Origin: Saccharomycopsis crataegensis
Taxonomy: Eukaryota > Ascomycota > Saccharomycetes > Ascoideales > Saccharomycopsidaceae
Length of the DNA stretch: 64,000 bases
Assembly: GCF_037102585.1 (NCBI RefSeq)
Contig: NW_027043829.1
Span: forward strand, 434,001-498,000
Reading direction: 5' to 3'
Below the pieces are notes generated by a model, which was given only the letters and a program-made list of their open reading frames with translations, had not been told where the DNA came from and did no database searches. Positions 54,618-64,000 of the stretch are shown piece by piece (position 1 is the stretch's first letter; each line of letters begins with the position of its first letter). The translations under genes were made by a program, and so were the position numbers.

Positions 54618-55010
54618 ATGTCTGGTGGTAAAGGTGGTAAAGCCGGTTCTTCTAAGGCCTCCCAAACTAGATCAGCCAAGGCTGGTTTGACTTTCCCAGT
54701 CGGTAGAGTCCACAGATTGTTGAGAAAAGGTAACTACGCTCAAAGAGTTGGTTCAGGTGCTCCAGTTTACTTGACTGCTGTTCTCGAATATTTGGCCGCT
54801 GAAATCTTGGAATTGGCTGGTAACGCTGCTAGAGATAACAAGAAGACCAGAATTATCCCAAGACATTTACAATTGGCCATCAGAAACGATGAAGAATTGA
54901 ACAAGTTGTTGGGTCACGTCACTATTGCTGAAGGTGGTGTTTTGCCAAACATTCACGGTTCCTTGTTACCAAAGAAATCTGGTAAGCCAAAGGCTTCTCA
55001 AGAATTATAA
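54618..55010 (+). CDS. HTA1: Histone H2A
   Basis: Core histone H2A of 130 residues, with the fold from [17 protein letters not shown] to the acidic-patch region. It ends in SQEL, so Ser127 is the damage-checkpoint phosphorylation site (gamma-H2A type). The segment [12 protein letters not shown] before the tail differs slightly from the usual NIHQNLL/NIHQSLL. Confidence 0.99.
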   Translation: MSGGKGGKAGSSKASQTRSAKAGLTFPVGRVHRLLRKGNYAQRVGSGAPVYLTAVLEYLAAEILELAGNAARDNKKTRIIPRHLQLAIRNDEELNKLLGHVTIAEGGVLPNIHGSLLPKKSGKPKASQEL

Positions 55011-55494
55011 GCTCGACCTCAACGTCTCAGCTTTTTCTCTCTTTTAGTTTTGCATTTTCAAGCTTTATCATTTGAATGCAGTGTACAATAGATTTTCGGG
55101 GTATTTTATTTGGTATAATTATAAGATGTAAGTTTCGCTGTATTCAATTCGTATTTTAATATTTGTTTTGTTATACATGTGGGCATTTACCACATGTCTT
55201 CATAGAACCATGTAGTTGAAACAAAAACCATGACGTAATAATCTTGATAATATATAGACAAAACACTAGCATTTATAATAGACACCTCTTGTTGGTTAAT
55301 ATCTACAAAGCAGCATTTTGCTTACTATATCACCGTATCCAGCATCGCCCATAACCTTGAAGCACACGTGTAAGTGCACGTGCCAAAGCTTCAAAGAAAT
55401 TTCTCAAAAAATAAAAATTTGAAGCATTTCAATAGGAATTGAATGGTGGAGTTTTCTTTCACATTTTAACATCAATCGTCAACTATATACAAAG
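55011..55494. promoter_or_regulatory. H2A 3' flank and MRP21 promoter
   Basis: 484 bases. The MRP21 side has two CACGTG boxes 12 bases apart (55365-55370, 55377-55382) and an AAAAATTT element (55413-55420), the motif known from mitochondrial ribosomal genes of many yeasts. Confidence 0.6.
55365..55382. promoter_or_regulatory. Paired CACGTG E-boxes upstream of MRP21
   Basis: Two perfect E-boxes with start points 12 bases apart, a little over one helical turn, 110-130 bases before the MRP21 start. Cbf1 is the obvious candidate. Confidence 0.55.
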
Positions 55495-56022
55495 ATGTTC
55501 CAAATACTTAGAACCCGAGCAATCGGGGCCTTTTCAGGTGCCAGACTTTATGGTCTTCCTACCCTCAATAGATCATATGCCACCAAAGGTTCCAACTCAA
55601 TTACCGAACTTTTAAATTTCAATTCGATCAAGTCCAGCAGTACCAACAAATTTAAAGAGGTTTCTTACGATAATATATTGAAAGAAAGTAAAACCAGAGG
55701 CCCAAGATCAAGTGTTTCCTTTGGGGTGCAAGAAGTTGTTGAAGATTTTAAGAACCAAGTTCGTCAGATGCCAATCGCTAGAGACTCTGCCAATGTTTAT
55801 GTGAACGTTCGTAATTCCAACACTCTTGTCTCTGATTTTAAAAAATTGGAAGGTATTGTTGGCAGAAACCAAATTGCCCAAGACAAAAGAGACCAAAGAT
55901 TTTATGTTAGACCAGGGAGAAAGAGACGTTTGGATAGATCTAGAAGACACAGAAAATTGTTCAAGGCTGGATTCAAGAACCTCCTTGGAATGGTTAAGGA
56001 TGCTAGAAGAAAGGGTTACTGA
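55495..56022 (+). CDS. MRP21: Mitochondrial ribosomal protein bS21m
   Basis: Protein of 175 residues; S. cerevisiae Mrp21 is 177. It is a subunit of the small mitochondrial ribosome. Residues 1-30 form a mitochondrial presequence. The bS21 domain is C-terminal (about 95-175): VYVNVRNSNTL, then an Arg-rich helix (RPGRKRRLDRSRRHRKLF) and the end VKDARRKGY. Confidence 0.93.
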   Translation: MFQILRTRAIGAFSGARLYGLPTLNRSYATKGSNSITELLNFNSIKSSSTNKFKEVSYDNILKESKTRGPRSSVSFGVQEVVEDFKNQVRQMPIARDSANVYVNVRNSNTLVSDFKKLEGIVGRNQIAQDKRDQRFYVRPGRKRRLDRSRRHRKLFKAGFKNLLGMVKDARRKGY

Positions 56023-56460
56023 TTCTCTTGAAAATATATTCAACTTGGGACCATATCTTGTATATATATAAATATGTCTATATCTCTTGAGGGTTGTTAA
56101 TGTTTTAATGATGCACTAATTATTGTTTAAACACTTGAAATGTAGGAATATTCGAAATTATTAATGCCATGCAATATCTTTTAGGTCAGGAGTTATTTTG
56201 TGATTATGCAAATACTAATAGTACTCCAAATCGCCAGTGCTCATCAATGTCCAGTGTACCAGCATGCTTTCTGTATATGGCAATCAGTCTTTTCCCCGAT
56301 AGGAGAAAAATCACAATTTTTTTTTTTTTTTTTTTTTTCCCCTCTAACTGATACTAAAATTCATGAGCTAAAAAAATATTAAATACTTTTTAAAATTGTT
56401 GCTATTTCTTATGAATACTTTGAAAACCAGAAAGCGGCAATAGCTATATATTAAAAAATA
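56023..56460. other. Intergenic, MRP21 / AVT-like
   Basis: 438 AT-rich bases with a T tract of about 22 near 56318. No site or frame stands out. Confidence 0.55.
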
Positions 56461-58056
56461 ATGTCCAGTGCTTTATCAGCTTCAGTTAACCTTCTAAATA
56501 CCATCATTGGTGCAGGGTTGTTAGCCATGCCGTTTGGTATCAAAGCGAACGGCTTGACGTTGGGGGTATTTGTGATCATATTTTGCGCTTGTTGCTCGAT
56601 GTTTGGGCTTTATTTACAAGGAAGATGTGCTAAATATAACCGTCCTGGACATTCGTCGTTCTTTGCTTTAAGTCAGTTGACATATCCTTCCTTATCGGTG
56701 TTGTTCGACTTGGGGATTGCTGTCAAATGTTTTGGGGTTGGTGTTTCTTATCTCGTGGTGATTGGTGATTTACTACCAAAGATAATGGAATCATTATTGT
56801 CCGACGATACCCTTCAACAGAAGCCTTACTTGGTGGAAAGAAATTTTTGGATTAGTATAGTCATGTTCATGGTGGTGGCACCGTTATCTTTCCTTCGAAA
56901 GTTAGATAGCTTGAGATATGCCTCAATGGTGGCTTTATCCTCGGTTGCATACTTGTCAATATTGGTTGTCGAACACTTCCTTAAGAACGACATTCCCAAC
57001 GAAATCAAGGGTGATGTCAGATATTTCACTCCTTATAGCGCCACTTCAATGTTTTCAGCTTTCCCATTATTTGTGTTTGCTTACACCTGCCATCAAAATA
57101 TGTTTTCTTTATTGAACGAGCTCAAGGATAAATCTAATGGGAATATTAACAAAGTAATCAGCTCGGCGATATGTACGGCCATGTTTTTATATATATTTGT
57201 TGGTGCCACAGGCTACCTCACTTTTGGTGATAATGTCCAAGGTAACATTATCGTGATGTACCCAGCAGCAATTTCGTCAACTATTGGCAGAATTGCTATT
57301 GTTGTGTTAGTCACCCTCAGTTTCCCTTTGCAATGCCATCCAGCAAGAGCGTCAATCAATCACATTGTACACTATATCCTGGTGCGGAAAATTGAAATTG
57401 AATCAAGGGCAAACTCCGTTAGTTCACATATTCAAAGAACCGCTTCGGGGATATTCAGAGCTTTATCATTCAGCTCGACTAATTCTGGAAGTAACTTATT
57501 GACTCCGAGAGCTAGTGGGTCCAGAAACTACTCGAGCACCAATTTAAATAGTGATCAACAGGCACCACTTATACCAAATACTTTGAATGCCAGTGCCCCA
57601 GCAACAGATGTTGAGGATGAAGCTGATAGCCTAGTGATCCCAAAAATGAGAAAAAACAAGAAGCATGCCACTGTGGTGGAGCTTCCAACTAAAAAATTCA
57701 TCATTTTGACCACTATTATTGTGTTATTCTCTTATATCCTTGCATTGAAAGTGAGATCTCTTGAACATGTATTAGGATTTGTTGGTGCTACTGGCTCAAC
57801 GTCAATTTCCTTTATTTTGCCAGGGATATTCGGTTACAAGTTAATTGGATCGGATTATCCTATTTATAATGACAATGAAGAAGATGAAGTGGTGATCGAT
57901 TCGCAAGACAACGAAGATCCATTCAGCTTGCCAATAAAGAAAGTTTCTAGAGCTGACTTGTTGGTTAAGTACTTGGCTGGTGCATTGGTGATTTGGGGAG
58001 TTTGCGTGATGATTGTTTGTTTATCAGCAGTCATATTTTTGGGTGCTGGTCATTGA
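56461..58056 (+). CDS. AVT5/6/7-type vacuolar amino-acid transporter
   Basis: Polytopic protein of 531 residues in the AAAP/SLC38 family. It starts with the signature SVNLLNTIIGAGLLAMPFGI in the first membrane helix. About ten to eleven membrane segments are seen, with a hydrophilic loop at about 310-410 (Ser/Asn-rich) and another near 465-495 (acidic). S. cerevisiae Avt6 and Avt7 export acidic or neutral amino acids from the vacuole. The length is nearest Avt5 (509) and Avt7 (490), but I cannot choose between paralogues or state the substrate. Confidence 0.9.
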   Translation: MSSALSASVNLLNTIIGAGLLAMPFGIKANGLTLGVFVIIFCACCSMFGLYLQGRCAKYNRPGHSSFFALSQLTYPSLSVLFDLGIAVKCFGVGVSYLVVIGDLLPKIMESLLSDDTLQQKPYLVERNFWISIVMFMVVAPLSFLRKLDSLRYASMVALSSVAYLSILVVEHFLKNDIPNEIKGDVRYFTPYSATSMFSAFPLFVFAYTCHQNMFSLLNELKDKSNGNINKVISSAICTAMFLYIFVGATGYLTFGDNVQGNIIVMYPAAISSTIGRIAIVVLVTLSFPLQCHPARASINHIVHYILVRKIEIESRANSVSSHIQRTASGIFRALSFSSTNSGSNLLTPRASGSRNYSSTNLNSDQQAPLIPNTLNASAPATDVEDEADSLVIPKMRKNKKHATVVELPTKKFIILTTIIVLFSYILALKVRSLEHVLGFVGATGSTSISFILPGIFGYKLIGSDYPIYNDNEEDEVVIDSQDNEDPFSLPIKKVSRADLLVKYLAGALVIWGVCVMIVCLSAVIFLGAGH

Positions 58057-58940
58057 TTAAGAATGATAGATAGATTGTGTTGATCACTGAAAGATGTGTA
58101 TTTTTGCTGAGTGAATAATTCAATGTGATGATTACTCTCTACATATTTTAAAATATCGTAGATTTCTTTCTTGAGTTAAAACTATAGTAACTGAAAAACT
58201 GAGCTATATATGTATATATATTACACTGCTGAATACTATCATCATTATAAAAACAATAAAAAAAAAAAGAGAAAAATTGATAATTAAAAGAGAAATAATG
58301 AAAAACACTCTTTCCAATTAATAACTTCAGATTTTCATGTTTCTAATTTTTTTTTCTTTTTCTTTGTTCAGCCATTTAAAAAATTCACTTTTCCACGATT
58401 CCAAAGTGTGTTCCATTCATCAACAACATATAATCAAGAAAGAAAAAGCTAACGTAACAAAAACCAACTAGGTCAACAAAACTAAAAAAAAAACAAACAG
58501 GTTAACAATAAAATATCAATCAGATACAAAAAAAAAATGGCGATCGGGAAAAGGTAATGAAATGATAAGAGTCCATCAATCAATTATGAAGTCAAATACA
58601 AACATAACTCGGAGAACTTCAACATTCATAATCAATGACAAAATGAATACATGGATAAAGTACTAGCAGAAATAGAGGAAATAATTGTAGGGGAATTGAA
58701 GTGCTTGAAAGATCCAATGACACATAAGAGAGAATAATCAATACGTATGCTCATTCATGATCCTAAACACAAGGAAAAAAAAACGATAAGCAAGGAGGAG
58801 TTGAGTATAAAGGAAAACCTCATTTATACAAAGTAACGGGATGGTGTTGGTGGTGGTGTTCTTATTTTTCTTATTTTTATTTTCGCTGTTTTCATGATTG
58901 TTATGGGGATGTGTGGGATAAAGCAGCATAGTTGAATCCT
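58057..58940. other. Convergent 3' region, AVT-like / SCS2
   Basis: 884 AT-rich bases between convergent genes. Many short A runs and no recognisable gene or RNA. A 63-codon frame on the minus strand is low-complexity and rejected. Confidence 0.55.
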
Positions 58941-60184
58941 CTAAAAGAATAACCAGGCAAGGATGAAAGTGATAAGGGCACCAAAGATTGCGAGTTGAAC
59001 AGGAATTCCGCCGGCTTCTTCGGTGACGGCAGTTTGAGATTCGCTCTTGGCTGCGGCAGATTCAGTTTTTTCTTTTGCTGTTTCCTTGGTAGCATTGGTG
59101 TTCATTTTAGCGCTAATTTGATCAATTTTCTTTTGTGATTCGCTCAAATCTTTATCAACTGCAGCAGTGCTTTTGGATATTGGTGATGAAGTAGATGAGT
59201 AGACACTGTCATTAAGAGTAGTTTCATCGTGAACAGCAAGAGATGATGCTTTTGGTGTTGGAGTTTCATTCACAATCTTTTTAACTGGTTCACGAGGAGC
59301 GGCATTGCTGGCCGAAGAGGCACCTTGGCCGCTAGAAGCTGGCTGAGTCTTGAACATAACACGGATTTTTTTAGAAGAGGATTCGGCCTTGAATTGCTTT
59401 TCCAAAGTAGGCCATAACTGGGCAACTGGTTGAGAAGTTTCATTGATTTCGTACGGACATGGCAAAGAAACAACCAAAAATTTGTCTCTACATTTATAAC
59501 CTGGTTCAGGTTCTTGCTTTAAACCTTGCAAAATGATTTGAACATCCAATTTCTCACCTGGTGCAACAGTGGCGGCATTAGGTCTGACACAGTAGCTAAA
59601 AATCACTTGTTAGTATATGAAAACCATTAAAATAAGACCCCAGATTGATTTTTCTTTTTCTGCTTCGATAGATAACATCTAATGATGATTAGAACAAACC
59701 AGCACCACAGGCTGAATAAACAAAACAATCACAATACGTACAGTTTAGGGGCAGTGGTCTTGACTTTAAAAGCAAGAGTTTTGTCACTTTTATTAGCCAA
59801 ACTGATAATCTCAGTGGAGGATTTGGTGAATGGGGCTATAGATTGTTAGTAAGTAAATCTATGATAATGCAAACAAACGGGTAGCAACATCAAGAAATAA
59901 GACACCAAAATAATAGTTATATCAGCCAAGGCTGTCAAAGAAGAGCTTTGTTTAACCGCAATGACAATCCATTGGTTGCTTCAAGTAGCCGAAAAGGGAA
60001 TTATACAATTCGTTTTGGGGTGGCGGTTGCACTTCTTTTAAGAGATCTGTTGATTTGCCGTCACATTTTGTAGAATTCCATCTGATAAATTAATTTATCA
60101 CCAGACCCACAATAGGGGGTAGAATTGTGAAATTAAAGAAATTTACTCACCCTTGAACTCTAAGAAAGCTGGTGAGATTTCCAT
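58941..60184 (-). CDS. SCS2: SCS2, VAP-type ER membrane tether (three exons)
   Basis: VAP-family protein of 260 residues; S. cerevisiae Scs2 is 244. It tethers the ER to the plasma membrane and binds FFAT-motif lipid-transfer proteins and Opi1. Exons (minus) are 60151-60184 (MEISPAFLEFK), 59742-59835 (APFTKSSTEIISLANKSDK onward) and 58941-59595 (YCVRPNAATVAPGE onward). The joined MSP domain (about 1-125) has the VAP core. A Ser/Ala linker and a coiled segment follow. A C-terminal membrane anchor (VQLAIFGALITFILAWLFF) completes the tail-anchored layout. Exon 3 alone would lack the first third of the MSP domain. Confidence 0.95.
59596..59741 (-). other. SCS2 intron 2
   Basis: A 146-base intron with 5' site GTACGT, branch point TACTAAC (59609-59615) and 3' site TTTTAG. 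It joins CT to C (Leu) and restores KLYCVRP. Confidence 0.95.
59836..60150 (-). other. SCS2 intron 1
   Basis: A 315-base intron with 5' site GTGAGT, branch point TACTAAC (59845-59851) and 3' site CTATAG. It joins G to CC (Ala) and gives FLEFKAPFTK, the conserved VAP start. Confidence 0.93.
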
Positions 60185-60710
60185 TGCGAAGCAGATTGAT
60201 TGGTTGGGCTTGCTACTGTTGTAGTCGTGGTGGTGGTGGACTGCTGATAAAAGGAGAGGAAAGAAGCTTTCTTGCTTGTGAGGGAAAAAACCACAAGCTG
60301 ATGTAGTGATGTGTACTTTTTTTTTCTGCTCCCGTTTCAACGTCTTAGTGAAATTACCAAGTAACTTGCAACAACCGGGGATATTACAAGGGGATTTTGT
60401 TACGGATATATATGAAGAAAAAAAAAACCAGAGAGAGAAAAGCCAGGTGAAAAAAGAATGATAAAATATGGAATGAAAAATCCAGGCTTCTTGTACAATT
60501 GCTGTTCAGCAATGGACCCAAAGCACGGCACCCACGCGACCAGCATAACTTTTGGCGGGTGGCAGATGGGGGGCAAAATGAAAAACAACCGCGGCCGTTT
60601 CGGGGGGTGATGCCGGACAGGTATGATTATTAACTTCTTCTTTGCAGTTTTTTTTTCTGGTATGCTACAGGGTCAAATCATCGTAGAAGACATCATTGAA
60701 TGGAAGAACT
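60185..60710. promoter_or_regulatory. Divergent promoter, SCS2 / TEL1
   Basis: 526 bases with a GC-richer block at 60525-60620. The block includes GGTGGCAGA near 60556 (two changes from the Rpn4 box GGTGGCAAA) and a GC-rich CCGCGGCCG. A T/A tract precedes TEL1. Confidence 0.55.
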
Positions 60711-63700
60711 ATGGATGGGGATCTTGAAAGAACGATAGGTACGTGGATCGCTCTCTGTTTTTATACAAAAAAAGACGCGTACTCTTGCTAACACTGTTTT
60801 AGAGTCTCTTTTTTCACCCAAAATCAAAACCCGTAACGATGTGTTGGATCACCTAGAAAACTCCTTGGATTCCCAGAACTTTACCAAAAATATAGATAAA
60901 AAGCTGGCTGCTTCTTTAATCAATGGGTTGTACTCGTCAATTGAAGTTGATTTAACCCTTTTGCGCTCAGGCAAAGGCTCTTCAAGCGCCATTGAGTCAA
61001 GGCTTGTTAAAGCTTCCAGAAGTATTAGAAAATTCCTTCAGAACAGAGGCCCAAAGTTGAAAAATAACCAGATATCCAAAATAATGGGTAGGATATTGTC
61101 GACTTTTGAAACTATTCATTATAGACCAATGTCATTGGAGTTTGCTAAGAGCTTGTCATTCTTGACGTCTAAGACCTTGTACATATTGTCAATGAGAGAT
61201 CCAGACTATACATCAATAGTCAAGTCATTGATACGAATATTGAACAAAGAATTTCAGAGACATGAAGCTTCCAATGGGGATAACATCATCTGTGCGGTTC
61301 TAGAGGCACTTCACAACACCATATCATCCTTTGCATTGTCGTCGCCGAGATCAAGCTTATTCGCCAAATCTAATGATTTATTGATATCTTTAGTGGAAAT
61401 GTTGACGAAATTTATCGAAAGATTCCAGAAAAGTTCTTTGAATATGGTGCTCGCTTTCAAGATGGCCAATTTCATCATTATCAATGGCTGCTTGGAATCA
61501 GTTAAATTGGTACATCGGTTGATTCTAAAATTTATGAAGGTTTTGCCCTGTCTTCAACTATACAATTATTCTTCTCTTAAAGATATAGTTCTAGTGTTTT
61601 TGAATTTATCTGGAGATTATATTATTTCCTATCATAGAGTTCCTCGCCAATCTCAATCAGAAAATATTGCCGAGTTGGATGACCTAAAAACCATCAAGAC
61701 AATGATTGTTGAAATAATTAACTTAATCGACTTACAACTTATTAACTCCAAGGACCATGAGTACGATCTTCATATAAAATCAATAAATTTCTATGACAGC
61801 GCAATACATCATAATATAAGCCATTGGTTTAAACTTGATTTCATTTTCCTCTCGCCCAAACAAAAAAATCAACCATTTCATTCAGACCAAAGGGCATGGT
61901 TGTCTAGAGTAGTTACCGCGAAACTCGTAGCTATCTACTTTGAGATTCTAAAGATGAATGAAAATCAAGATGATGAAGAGGAGCTGCAGCAAAAGCCAAT
62001 GTTAAAAAAGAGAAAGGTGGTTCATAATTCATTTTTCGGGAAAATGAATGGTGGTGCTATAACCGATACTGATTTCAATTTAGTAGAAGTGTTGAACCAA
62101 TCTAGTTCATTTATGAATTTTTTGAGCTTATTGCTCAAGGTAAACAAAGAAGTTATTGGTTGCCAGATTCTATTATTCTATCTTTCTATGAAGCCAAGGT
62201 TAGATATATTAAATGATAATTCATTATTAAATGTGGTTGAAGCAATTTTTTGCAAGCTTGATGATACTAAGCTTTCGGGTTGGTTATTATTGGCTTCAAA
62301 AGTGATTTTGGAGTACTTGTTGGTGCAGGACATCTCTAGAATTGAAACCTGTTACGGATTCAAGGGCCTTGAAAAATTGTTAAAAATTTGTTTACAATCT
62401 TTGAATAATAGTACTTATGGATCTGTTTGCTGCTCTACTGCCATTACCATTTTAAATTATTTTGAGGCAAAGGATTATATGAAGCTCAAATTAGCAAATG
62501 ATTCAATTCTAAACCAAATTGTGTACTCCATGATCGATCTAGCGGAAATTAGGGGCCCAGCTACAGTGAATAACCACAGCTTTATGTTTTGGTTCAAGTT
62601 ATACGCCAGCTTTGGTAACCACTCCAAAATTGGCAATATTATTAGTGAAAAGGTATTGCTTTGGCTTTTAGGAAAATTTGACAGAATGGTGTCTACATTG
62701 AATGATAACCAAAACTCGATACTTGGTACCTTCTTAGTATGGATTTTGGGAGGCCAAGGGATAACTGTTACCAATGATCAACTATATGGCACGGATGGAA
62801 GTTTTTATGATTTCAAAACTTATAGCAGAAGCTTTATGAATTATTGCGTGCTATGGAAAAGTAGTGAAGAGTTTAGGGATCGACTCGCCTTGAATTTTGT
62901 TAGCGCATATCAACCCGGTGACAGTTTACTGGTTGGTCCTCTTCAGAAATCCTCAAACCTGCAAGAATTAGTTGACCAATTATTGTTAACTTGGTTCAAG
63001 TCATTAGATGAGATTTCGACGGGAACCCAGTTAGAACCTAGCGCAAGTTCAAAGGGTGATAATTCTACAATTTCTACTGTATTAGCTTTACAATTACTTG
63101 ATGTTTATATCTTGAAGCTTGATGACACAGTGTTGAAAGGCAGTAAGCACAACATTGAATTTAAATTGGAGTCTGTTTTGCAGGAGAGACTATGCGAGGC
63201 CTCAGCATTATCTTTGCTTAATAACTTCTCTTTGTTGAATAGTTACTGTCTGCAAAAGACCGAGATTCATAAAACAAGGAAGGTGAATCTTCTAAAATTC
63301 ATAAATTTGAGGAAATTGGTGTTCAATACTTTACAATTACTTAAGAATGGAGAATCTGAAACCATTGAAGGATCAAGATCCATGAGATACCACTCTCCAA
63401 GCCCATTGCCGAGTGAAGATCCCGATGGGTTTGGGGCTGTGAGAAGACATCGTGGTGATCTAGAATTTTCAGATACTGAGATTAATCACTTCAAGTTGGC
63501 GGAATTATATCTGAAAACTTCTTTACAAGATCAACTTTTCTTGTTTGTAGCTGATATCATTAATTCTAGTGACCAAAGTGAAAATGCTATTGCCGAGGAC
63601 TTTAAAGACTCCGTTGACTTCTTGATGCTATTGACGCCATCTCAGTTTATTGATTGTTGCGGGTCCTATTTCAAGATATTATCAACTACTGAACGTCATA

Positions 63701-64000
63701 AGTTGCCGATGGGCAAGAAACTTGTGAGATTGATCGGTAACAAATTGTTGGCTTCGGACCATTTTGAAACCAATGAAATTGCTATCTGTTTTGCGTGCCG
63801 CTTACTTTCAATAATCACTTATGAATATTACAAATTTGAAAAAGATTACAACGATGTTTTAAAGTATCTTTTGGAACTCCAAAAATCAAAGTTTCTTAAC
63901 ACCGCTGATTCATTGAAAGAATTTCAAGCGTTGCTTTTATTGTTAATACCCGAAGTCTTCAACCTCCAGCCCGGCACTGATGAAGGAATCATCCTGCCGT
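60711..64000 (+). CDS. TEL1: TEL1 (ATM kinase), 5' part, cut by the window edge
   Basis: Exon 1 is 60711-60738 (MDGDLERTI). Exon 2 runs from 60803 to the right edge with no stop, giving about 1075 residues here; yeast Tel1 is about 2790. The first residues carry the Tel1/ATM N-terminal TAN motif (SLFSPKIKTRNDVLDHLENSL), which closely follows FLSSTKIKERNNALDELTTIL of S. cerevisiae. The rest is HEAT-like helical repeat. A basic KKRKVV near residue 415 could be an NLS. Tel1 senses double-strand breaks through Xrs2 and keeps telomere length. The FAT and kinase domains lie outside the window, so the call rests on the N-terminus. Confidence 0.88.
60739..60802 (+). other. Intron of TEL1
   Basis: A 64-base intron with 5' site GTACGT, branch point TGCTAAC (60786-60792) and 3' site TTTTAG. 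It joins G to AG (Glu). Its interior holds a perfect MCB, ACGCGT, at 60775-60780. Confidence 0.9.

Noticed and set aside
58738-58929. 63-codon minus-strand frame between AVT-like and SCS2
   Set aside because: Low-complexity Asn/Lys/Thr translation in the 3' flank of SCS2, with no start context or homology.

Overview
The window is nuclear DNA of a budding yeast (Saccharomycotina). It is AT-rich and gene-dense. Most genes are intron-poor, long A/T tracts fill the intergenic DNA, and the few introns are short, lie near the 5' end and carry the yeast TACTAAC branch point. Nearly every recognisable product has a Saccharomyces or Candida counterpart. I cannot name the species. The CTG code is also open: CTG codons are very rare (I read none in the 463-codon ENOSF1-like gene), and the few I looked at sit at hydrophobic positions.

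Layout, left to right. 0-10 kb: formin BNI1, a SUN-family wall protein and TSR4, all on the minus strand. 10-20 kb: an EGO3/SLM4-like gene, a spliced NBL1/borealin gene, HIS5, CHK1 and an ENOSF1-type sugar-acid dehydratase. 20-30 kb: DBF4, the MAP kinase FUS3, condensin YCG1 and an unrecognised spliced membrane protein. 30-44 kb: PAN1, ATP5, RTP1, a WSC sensor, an Asp-tract protein of unknown function and a RING/SIM protein resembling SLX8. 44-56 kb: spliced RPL23, PET112 (GatB), spliced MAP2, a CENP-B/PDC2-like transposase-derived regulator, a 2.1-kb stretch without an ORF, the divergent H2B/H2A pair and MRP21. 56-64 kb: an AVT-type vacuolar transporter, three-exon SCS2 and the 5' part of TEL1, which runs off the right edge.

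The genes do not form one pathway. Several serve chromosome maintenance and the cell cycle (NBL1, CHK1, DBF4, YCG1, SLX8, TEL1, H2A/H2B), and some of these carry MCB (ACGCGT) sites. Others serve polarity, endocytosis and the wall (BNI1, PAN1, WSC, SUN). The main results beyond routine annotation are: seven introns, four of them in genes whose simple ORF starts at a false position inside or after the intron; a spliced borealin N-terminal module; a CENP-B-like protein in which three acidic DDE positions can be aligned; and a gene-free 2.1 kb headed by promoter-like sites that could make a long noncoding RNA. I found no tRNA, rRNA, CRISPR array, LTR element or other intact mobile element.
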